From an uncultured Eubacterium sp. (GTDB lineage: Bacteria > Bacillota > Clostridia > Lachnospirales > Lachnospiraceae): a stretch of DNA of 13,717 nucleotides. The position numbers and the translations under genes were made by a program. Location: positions 1-13,717 of the forward strand of contig CABRZK010000033.1 of NCBI GenBank assembly GCA_902475415.1, written 5' to 3'. The stretch's first letter is position 1, and each line of letters opens with the position of its first letter. Below, in pieces: positions 7,800-12,718 of the stretch. Under the pieces are notes generated by a model that did not search any database, was not told where the DNA came from, and saw nothing but the letters and a program-made list of their open reading frames with translations.

Positions 7800-8108
7800 C
7801 TAACTGTCTATCTGTGCACCATCTTCCATTGCCTGAACCGTACGCTCACAGGCTTTTGTATTTAAAGCCAGTACCGTATATTCTACATTCTCATTTTTCG
7901 GTAAACCTTTTAAAACCGCTTCAATATCTTTAAACTGCGGTACATATTTGATATGGCTGAACGTTCCCACTTCGAATTTGGTAAATCCTGCATCGATCAG
8001 TTTGTTGGCAATCCACAGCTTTGCTTCTGTCGGAACAAACATTTCTTCATGCTGAAAACCATCTCTCAAAGTAACATCCATCACTTCCACTTTTTTCGGT
8101 AATTTCAT
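7800..8108 (-). CDS. HMG-CoA lyase-like protein, N-terminal fragment
   Basis: 102 residues in the first frame. It contains VMDVTLRDGFQHE (residues 9-21), the strand-1 motif of DRE-TIM enzymes, whose Arg15-Asp16 match the catalytic Arg41-Asp42 of human HMG-CoA lyase. It also contains AGFTKFEVGTFSHIKYVPQ (40-58), whose Glu46 aligns with human Glu72 and whose VPQ matches the SPKWVPQ segment. The last residues (QIDS) are read after the inserted CA and are not genuine lyase sequence. Alone it covers about a third of the barrel and cannot be active. Confidence 0.75.
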   Translation of the reverse strand: MKLPKKVEVMDVTLRDGFQHEEMFVPTEAKLWIANKLIDAGFTKFEVGTFSHIKYVPQFKDIEAVLKGLPKNENVEYTVLALNTKACERTVQAMEDGAQIDS

Positions 8109-8156
8109 CTGTTCTTCTCCTTTTCCTTTTCCTGCAGGTTTGTACTCTATTTAAAA

Positions 8157-8172
8157 GCAAAGCATGTGCCAA
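8157..8172 (-). promoter_or_regulatory. Sigma-54 (-24/-12) promoter of the mva-like operon
   Basis: Read on the minus strand the site is TTGGCAC-ATGCT-TTGC. It has the invariant GG at -24 and GC at -12 with the exact spacing of the consensus TGGCAC-N5-TTGC. The predicted transcript start is near 8145, giving a leader of roughly 38 bases that ends with AGGAG 8 bases before the ATG at 8108. With a sigma-54 activator gene and enhancer-like palindromes just upstream, the call is strong. Confidence 0.93.
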
Positions 8173-8253
8173 TTTCATATTTTTTCTTTATATTGATATG
8201 TTTTTGCATGTTTTTCATCTATTTCAGGTAAAATCAGTCATTTTTAGCAATAT

Positions 8254-8299
8254 AGAAAGCAGGGATATGATGGCAACACCAATTATATCCCTGCTTTCT
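8254..8299 (-). repeat. Perfect 15-bp inverted repeat between enhancer sites and promoter
   Basis: Arms AGAAAGCAGGGATAT (8254-8268) and ATATCCCTGCTTTCT (8285-8299) are perfectly complementary around a 16-nt loop. It lies downstream of the activator gene (stop at 8465) and upstream of the sigma-54 promoter. It could stop readthrough from the activator gene, but no clear T-run follows on the minus strand (ATATTGC) or the plus strand (GTCTCTC). It could also be a protein-binding or architectural site. Confidence 0.8.
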
Positions 8300-8320
8300 G
8301 TCTCTCATTTACGTCTTAAA

Positions 8321-8336
8321 ATGCCATTTTTGGCAC
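8321..8336. promoter_or_regulatory. Enhancer-like palindrome 1 (promoter-proximal)
   Basis: ATGCCATTTTTGGCAC is an inverted repeat with half-site TGCCA and a 4-base centre. It is one of three near-identical sites. Its centre is about 184 bp from the predicted sigma-54 start, within the normal range for upstream activating sites. Confidence 0.8.
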
Positions 8337-8354
8337 TCATTTTTTATCTGTAAA

Positions 8355-8370
8355 GTGTCATTTATGGCAC
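8355..8370. promoter_or_regulatory. Enhancer-like palindrome 2 (degenerate)
   Basis: GTGTCATTTATGGCAC has the same plan as its neighbours with one changed base in the left half (TGTCA for TGCCA). Its centre is 34 bp from site 1 and 18 bp from site 3, so the three are not equally spaced. Confidence 0.75.
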
Positions 8371-8372
8371 TT

Positions 8373-8388
8373 ATGCCATTTTTGGCAT
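8373..8388. promoter_or_regulatory. Enhancer-like palindrome 3 (perfect)
   Basis: ATGCCATTTTTGGCAT is a perfect palindrome, ATGCCA-TTTT-TGGCAT, and probably the strongest site. It lies 235 bp from the predicted start and about 75 bp after the stop of the activator gene. The Fis-type helix-turn-helix of that activator is the natural ligand. Confidence 0.82.
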
Positions 8389-8464
8389 CATTGAATGATA
8401 TGACATAGTATCTGAATCGTATCCTTTCTATAAAACTGTTTCCGCTCTCGCTGCTCATTTTTTA

Positions 8465-10048
8465 TTATGACAAATGATACTCTGACATTTTCCGATAAAA
8501 AGTTCTTCTTGATACGTTCAGTTCCTGAATTGCAGCATTTCGGTCTCCATTGCACCGTTCCAAAGTTGCTGCAATGAGATGCTTTTCATAAGCCTCTACC
8601 TGTTCTTTCAAACTTCCACCATGCAGCATATCCTCATCAGAAAAAGCCTCCTTGGCATGTTCCGATGATATATCCGCATGATTTGTCTGTACTACCGATA
8701 TATGCTCTGGTAAATCCTTTGCATCAATGGAATCTCCCATCGTCAGTACCACTGCACTTTCCACCACATTTCGCAATTCCCGGACATTTCCCGGCCAGTT
8801 GTAATTTGACAATGCCTGATAGGCACTTTCCCGCAGATGTTTTTCCTTCTGATATTTATGATTAAAAGTAGCAAGGAATTCATTGGCCAGTAATATCACA
8901 TCACTTCCACGTTTCCGAAGGGGCGGAATTTCAATGGTAATTACATTTAATCGAAAATACAGATCCATACGGAAAGTTCCTTCTTCTATCATCTGTTCCA
9001 GAGGCTGATTGGTTGCTGCGATTACACGCACATCAATCGGAATATTTTTCTGACCGCCAACTTTTTCGATTTCCCCTTCCTGCAGGACACGCAACAGCTT
9101 TGCCTGCATTGCCATGGGAAGATCACCGATCTCATCCAAAAAAATCGTACCTCCGTGAGCCAGTTCAAATTTTCCTGCACGACCACCTTTCTTTGCCCCG
9201 GTAAAGGAACCTTCTTCATATCCAAACAGTTCACTTTCAATCAATGCTTCCGGTATTGCAGCGCAATTTACTTTGATAAAAGGCTTTTGGGCACGGGCAC
9301 TGTTTTCCTGTACCATCTTGCAGATGACTTCTTTTCCTGTTCCGTTCTCTCCCCGAATCAGCACAGAAGCATCCGTAGACGCTACCATCATGGCCTTTCG
9401 GATGCAATTCAGGTAAATCTCACTTTCTCCGATAATGTGGTTGGTTTTCAGAAAATCTCTGGCTTTAATCTCCTGATTATATTCTTCTGCGACCTGCGAA
9501 ATACGCTGTACTTCACTGGTTAAATGATCTAACTCCGTAATATCCGTAAACAGGGAACAAGCCCCGACAACTTCTCCCTCGCGATACAATGGAAACATAT
9601 TCACAGATACATATTTCTGAACCGACTGAATCAGTTGTTTTTCACTTTTTTTCGGTTTTCCGGTCTTCAACACATCCAAAAGTGCCGCATCTTTTTCAAT
9701 TTTGTTCATATAACGTCCGATGATTTTTCCCGGGGCTACATTCAAAATATCTGAATAAGCAGGATTCACATAAAAAATCCGACTTTCCTTATCCACCGCA
9801 ATCACGCCAATACTCAGATGATCCAGAATCTGCGCCATATCCATGAACTGATTCCACTGATAGATAAATCGTAACCGTTCCGCCTGAATGGCGCCCAGCA
9901 TGTTTCCCTGTGCATCCCGGATTCCTATATACTTTTCCCGCGTATTTAAAATCTGTTGATCAATATCCCGAATTCGAATATCTACCGGAAGAAAAGCACT
10001 TGTCGCCACATCCTTCCGGTTCGGATTCATAAATCGTATTATTTCCAT
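8465..10048 (-). CDS. Sigma-54-dependent transcriptional activator (PAS-AAA+-Fis HTH)
   Basis: 527 residues. Residues 1-65 form a small N-terminal region including IGIRDAQGNMLGAI, which resembles half of a CBS domain. A PAS sensor fills about 70-185 (SIGVIAVDKESRIFYVNPAYSDIL). The AAA+ domain (205-450) has Walker A GENGTGKE (233-240), the sigma-54-contact loop GSFTGA (280-285, Ser for the usual Ala), Walker B TIFLDEI (301-307) and the arginine-finger region FRMDLYFRL (359-367). The C-terminal Fis-type helix-turn-helix spans about 485-525 (RNAAIQELNVSRRTFYRKM). There is no receiver domain, so control is probably by a ligand at the PAS/N-terminal region and not by phosphorylation. It starts with an ATG at 10048, with an AGGGGAT ribosome site 4-9 bases upstream. 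It lies directly upstream of the sigma-54 promoter and palindromes it probably serves. The 51-base gap from the reductase fusion, without a terminator, allows cotranscription. Confidence 0.95.
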   Translation of the reverse strand: MEIIRFMNPNRKDVATSAFLPVDIRIRDIDQQILNTREKYIGIRDAQGNMLGAIQAERLRFIYQWNQFMDMAQILDHLSIGVIAVDKESRIFYVNPAYSDILNVAPGKIIGRYMNKIEKDAALLDVLKTGKPKKSEKQLIQSVQKYVSVNMFPLYREGEVVGACSLFTDITELDHLTSEVQRISQVAEEYNQEIKARDFLKTNHIIGESEIYLNCIRKAMMVASTDASVLIRGENGTGKEVICKMVQENSARAQKPFIKVNCAAIPEALIESELFGYEEGSFTGAKKGGRAGKFELAHGGTIFLDEIGDLPMAMQAKLLRVLQEGEIEKVGGQKNIPIDVRVIAATNQPLEQMIEEGTFRMDLYFRLNVITIEIPPLRKRGSDVILLANEFLATFNHKYQKEKHLRESAYQALSNYNWPGNVRELRNVVESAVVLTMGDSIDAKDLPEHISVVQTNHADISSEHAKEAFSDEDMLHGGSLKEQVEAYEKHLIAATLERCNGDRNAAIQELNVSRRTFYRKMSEYHLS

Positions 10049-10099
10049 TGCTATCCCCTGTGTCCCTCACATTCCTTCATTGTCACACACTTTTATCTA

Positions 10100-11278
10100 T
10101 TACCACAACTTCAGCAGTCGAATGGCTTTTCCTGCCAGTTTATACGTCACATTTTCCAGCTCTTTGGAGGCATGTTTCAGTTCCTCCCGGATGTGAATAC
10201 CCTGCGGACAGTGCTGTTCACATTTTCCGCAGCCCATACACTGGGAAGCACTGGTCGGTGTCTGACGGAAAATCGTACACTGCATATAGCCTTTTCGTGC
10301 AGTCTTCTTATTTTCACTGTAGATCAGGTTATAAAAGCTGAAGGTTCCCGGAATATCTACGTTTTTTGGACATGGCATACAGTAGCCACAGCCGGTACAT
10401 CCTACCTTCATACTGTGATTGATGGCATCCCGCAGTTCATTGACAAACGCTGCATCCGCTTCCGTAAAAGAACCTGCATCTGTCTCCGATGCAATTCGGC
10501 AGTTCTCCCGTATCATGTCCACAGAATTCATACCGGATAACACGGCTGTCACTTCCGGCTGATTCCACAGCCAGCGGAACGCCCACTCTGCCGCACTGCG
10601 CCCTGACGGATGTGCGGCCACTTTCTGCTTTGCCTCTTCCGGCAGTAAATTCACCAATTTGCCACCCCGCAGCGGCTCCATGATCATTACCGGCAATCCT
10701 TTAGATGCCGCATACTGCAGACCTTTCCGACCTGCCTGACTGTTTTCATCCAGATAATTATACTGAATCATACAGAAATCCCAGTCATAGGCATCCACCA
10801 GTTCACAGAAATCCTTTGTATTTCCATGGTAAGAAAATCCGATTCGATGTATCTCTCCGGATGCTTTTTTCTTTGCGATCCATTCCTCGATTCCCAGACC
10901 TTTTAATTTGTTCCAGGTCTCCAGGTTGGTCAGCATATGCATCAGGTAAAAATCAATATAGTCTGTACGCAGTCTCCGAAGCTGCTCCTGAAACGTTTTT
11001 TCCAGACCTGCTGCGGACTTAATCAGATAATGCGGAAGTTTATCCGCGATATAAATCTGATCCCTGCAATGGTTTTTCTCAAAAATCTTCCCCATTGCTT
11101 CTTCACTGCCATTGTAAATATAAGCTGTGTCAAAATAATTGACACCAAGTTTCATTGCTTCTAAAATCTCTGTTTCTGCCTTCTCCAGATTAATTTTTCC
11201 ATTTTCTTTTGTAAAACGCATGCAGCCAAAAGCCAGCATGGAAATTGGATTTTTCTTTTTGTCATATCGATATTGCAT
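10100..11278 (-). CDS. Aldo/keto reductase with C-terminal ferredoxin-type domain
   Basis: 392 residues in two parts. The N-terminal barrel carries the aldo/keto reductase tetrad Asp50 and Tyr55 (FDTAYIYNG), Lys80 (ADKLP) and His114 (YLMHML), plus GFSYHG (147-152). The C-terminal part has two cysteine clusters: Cys294, 297, 300 and 303 in CTGCGYCMPCP, and Cys347, 350, 353 and 357 in CMGCGKCEQHCPQG. These should bind [4Fe-4S] clusters. Such fusions are common in anaerobes; their substrates are mostly unknown. AGGAG lies 6 bases before the ATG at 11278. It follows the acyltransferase gene by 15 bases, so the two are surely cotranscribed, and the sigma-54 activator gene begins 51 bases downstream. 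Whether it takes part in the mva-like pathway (for example reduction of an aldehyde or keto intermediate) is only a guess. Confidence 0.9.
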   Translation of the reverse strand: MQYRYDKKKNPISMLAFGCMRFTKENGKINLEKAETEILEAMKLGVNYFDTAYIYNGSEEAMGKIFEKNHCRDQIYIADKLPHYLIKSAAGLEKTFQEQLRRLRTDYIDFYLMHMLTNLETWNKLKGLGIEEWIAKKKASGEIHRIGFSYHGNTKDFCELVDAYDWDFCMIQYNYLDENSQAGRKGLQYAASKGLPVMIMEPLRGGKLVNLLPEEAKQKVAAHPSGRSAAEWAFRWLWNQPEVTAVLSGMNSVDMIRENCRIASETDAGSFTEADAAFVNELRDAINHSMKVGCTGCGYCMPCPKNVDIPGTFSFYNLIYSENKKTARKGYMQCTIFRQTPTSASQCMGCGKCEQHCPQGIHIREELKHASKELENVTYKLAGKAIRLLKLW

Positions 11279-11293
11279 TTTCTACTCCTAATT

Positions 11294-12250
11294 TTACTTC
11301 TTCCGATTTCCGTAATACGGAATTGCAATCTTCCGCAAAAGTTTTTCAAATCCATTCCAGGAAAGTCCCAGTGTCAGCAAAACAGCAATCAACAATAACC
11401 AGCCAATCTTGTTAAAGAGCCAGTCATTCAATGGTGTGTACATCATAATTAATATCACAATCGAATGAAGCAGGTAAATGCTGAGTGTATTTTTCCCAAT
11501 GGTCTCAATCACCGGAATCCGTCTGGTCGGCACCCACACGATCAGAATCCAGATCCACAGAAAGGCAATGATCCATGCAAGGATTCGTGTATACCACGTA
11601 TACACGCCACCATTATAACTTTCTGTTCCCCAGAACAGTTTTCTGGTACTGACTCCGCTCACTAGAATAAATCCTACAATAATCGCAACCGCCAGAAATG
11701 CCGTCGCTATTTTGGATTCCTTTGGATTACGCTGTTTTCCATAATGCAGGAAAAATCCGCCATCCTTCTCATAATAGCCTGCCAGGAAAAATGGAAGGAA
11801 ATTCATAATTCTCGACATTGCCATAAAGTTTTCCGTATCCGGATTGTAACCGATGGCAATGCCAAGTACCATCGATAACAGCATATAAGCCACCCGATGT
11901 TTCTTATTTTTTGTATCAAATACCGGCAGCAGCAACTGGTAAATAATCATTGCCACCAGATACCATAACGTCCAGCGCGGTGTAAAAAACTGCATATCGA
12001 TTTTAACCGGATGTCCCCACATAATGCTGTCCAGAATAAAATCAAGCAAAAAGCGAATCAGCTGAAACACTACATATAATGGAAAAATCCGGGACAGAAT
12101 TTTTTTCGGATCTACTTTTGCAAAATAACCGGATACAAAAATAAAAGCCGGCATATGAAAACTGAAAATTATTTTATATAACACATCCACCTGAGGCGAA
12201 TCTGCAAAGGTACTGATCATATGGCCAAATACAACCAGAAAGATCAGCAA
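11294..12250 (-). CDS. Acyltransferase-3 family integral membrane protein
   Basis: 318 residues from a TTG at 12250, about ten membrane helices, and the acyltransferase-3 (OafA/COG3594-like) pattern: LIFLVVFGHMI at the start, FSFHMPAFIFVSGYF, RWTLWYLVAM and NTLSIYLLHS near the end. These enzymes O-acylate sugars of surface polysaccharides. The TTG lacks a ribosome site and lies inside the conserved N-terminus: the open frame continues upstream with ERNYHFDNIKA, expected in this family, to a TGA at 12299-12301. No ATG, GTG or TTG exists in that stretch. AGGAG (12302-12306) stands 9 bases before an in-frame ATC (12290-12292) and 3 before an ATT (12296-12298), so the true start may be a rare ATC/ATT codon, or the start was lost by mutation. 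It heads the transcript that includes the aldo/keto reductase. Confidence 0.82.
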   Translation of the reverse strand: MLIFLVVFGHMISTFADSPQVDVLYKIIFSFHMPAFIFVSGYFAKVDPKKILSRIFPLYVVFQLIRFLLDFILDSIMWGHPVKIDMQFFTPRWTLWYLVAMIIYQLLLPVFDTKNKKHRVAYMLLSMVLGIAIGYNPDTENFMAMSRIMNFLPFFLAGYYEKDGGFFLHYGKQRNPKESKIATAFLAVAIIVGFILVSGVSTRKLFWGTESYNGGVYTWYTRILAWIIAFLWIWILIVWVPTRRIPVIETIGKNTLSIYLLHSIVILIMMYTPLNDWLFNKIGWLLLIAVLLTLGLSWNGFEKLLRKIAIPYYGNRKK

Positions 12251-12420
12251 CGCTTTGATATTGTCAAAATGATAATTTCTCTCCCCTGTGATATTAATTC
12301 ACTCCTTTTCTAACAAATAATTTTTGTCCCTTACATTTCTTTTTTATCTATCACTTTTGCTGTTATTACTTCAACTTAAAAATAAAGATAAACTAAAATG
12401 ATATTTCTTATTTCTAAGTG

Positions 12421-12449
12421 AGTATACCGTTTTTTCGAAAAAATCGCAA
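12421..12449 (-). promoter_or_regulatory. Sigma-A promoter for the acyltransferase-reductase transcript
   Basis: On the minus strand TTGCGA (12444-12449), a 17-bp spacer, and TATACT (12421-12426). The spacer contains the perfect palindrome TTTTTTCGAAAAAA (12430-12443), which could be an operator. The predicted start near 12414 leaves a leader of about 115 bases. Confidence 0.72.
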
Positions 12450-12452
12450 CCC

Positions 12453-12557
12453 ACAACGCTGTTGTTTCGTTTCCTCATACAGATACTTGGTGCACAGACA
12501 AGCTTGCATGTATGGGACTGCAAACACCTGTACCAAGAGAGTACTGCTGCGCGTTGT
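12453..12557. other. Foldable intergenic element between divergent promoters
   Basis: The outer arms ACAACGC (12453-12459) and GCGTTGT (12551-12557) enclose a rod: CTTGGT (12486-12491) with ACCAAG (12532-12537), ACAG (12494-12497) with CTGT (12528-12531), and TTGCA with TGCAA near the tip. It belongs to neither predicted transcript, and I see no good promoter for it. It could be a small RNA or just an inverted-repeat relic. The rest of the 12299-12718 gap holds only the promoters, CIRCE and leaders listed here. Confidence 0.35.
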
Positions 12558-12583
12558 TAGCACTCATTAAAAAAGAGTGCTAA
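12557..12583 (+). promoter_or_regulatory. CIRCE operator (HrcA binding site)
   Basis: TTAGCACTC, 9 bases, GAGTGCTAA: a perfect match to the CIRCE consensus. HrcA binds it and represses heat-shock genes until misfolded protein titrates GroEL. It ends 7 bases before the -35 box of the htpG promoter. Confidence 0.95.
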
Positions 12584-12590
12584 TTTTCTA

Positions 12591-12619
12591 TTGACTTTTC
12601 ATTTTGGGAGTATTATAGT
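12591..12619 (+). promoter_or_regulatory. Sigma-A promoter of htpG
   Basis: TTGACT (12591-12596), a 17-bp spacer, TATAGT (12614-12619). The predicted start near 12626 gives a leader of about 93 bases. The ribosome site AGGAG (12706-12710) lies 8 bases before the ATG at 12719. Confidence 0.82.
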
Positions 12620-12718
12620 GTATTTATGCTTTCAGAGACCTGTCTTTTTTTATCAGGATTTCTGAACTGAATATGCTAATTTTTCAAAAATAACAATAAA
12701 GAAACAGGAGTGATAAGT

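Larger units (their letters stand above)
7162..8108 (-). pseudogene. HMG-CoA lyase-like gene (DRE-TIM metallolyase), interrupted by a frameshift
   Basis: Two adjacent reading frames together give one lyase of about 314 residues, the usual length for HMG-CoA lyase (about 300). The first frame stops at 7800. The second carries on in the -1 register. Removing the two bases CA at 7813-7814 joins ...AMEDGA to DRQLATSEAYARKN with no other change, so a CA duplication is the simplest cause. The predicted reaction is HMG-CoA to acetyl-CoA and acetoacetate, acting on the product of the next gene. AGGAG stands 8 bases before the ATG at 8108, and the sigma-54 promoter lies about 50 bases upstream, making this the first gene of the operon. 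The symbol mvaB is tempting but withheld, because the catalytic cysteine position is glutamine and the loop around it is longer. The break may be a true mutation, a strain variant, or a sequencing error. Confidence 0.82.

Noticed and set aside
7770..7812. ATG at 7770 as the start of a separate short lyase gene
   Set aside because: No ribosome site precedes it, and family-like sequence (LATSEAYARKN) continues in frame upstream of it to the frameshift.
8321..8388. The three palindromes as additional sigma-54 promoters or a CRISPR-like array
   Set aside because: Each contains TTGGCA or ATGGCA, resembling a -24 box, but none has TTGC at the right distance. The spacing is too short and uneven for CRISPR, and the units are palindromes.
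10049..10099. Own promoter for the activator in the 51-base gap
   Set aside because: I see no paired -35/-10 with correct spacing; cotranscription with the reductase is simpler, though a weak promoter inside the reductase gene cannot be excluded.
9956..10540. 194-residue plus-strand ORF
   Set aside because: It lies antisense across the ends of the activator and aldo/keto reductase genes, both clearly real; composition and lack of motifs mark it as a shadow frame.
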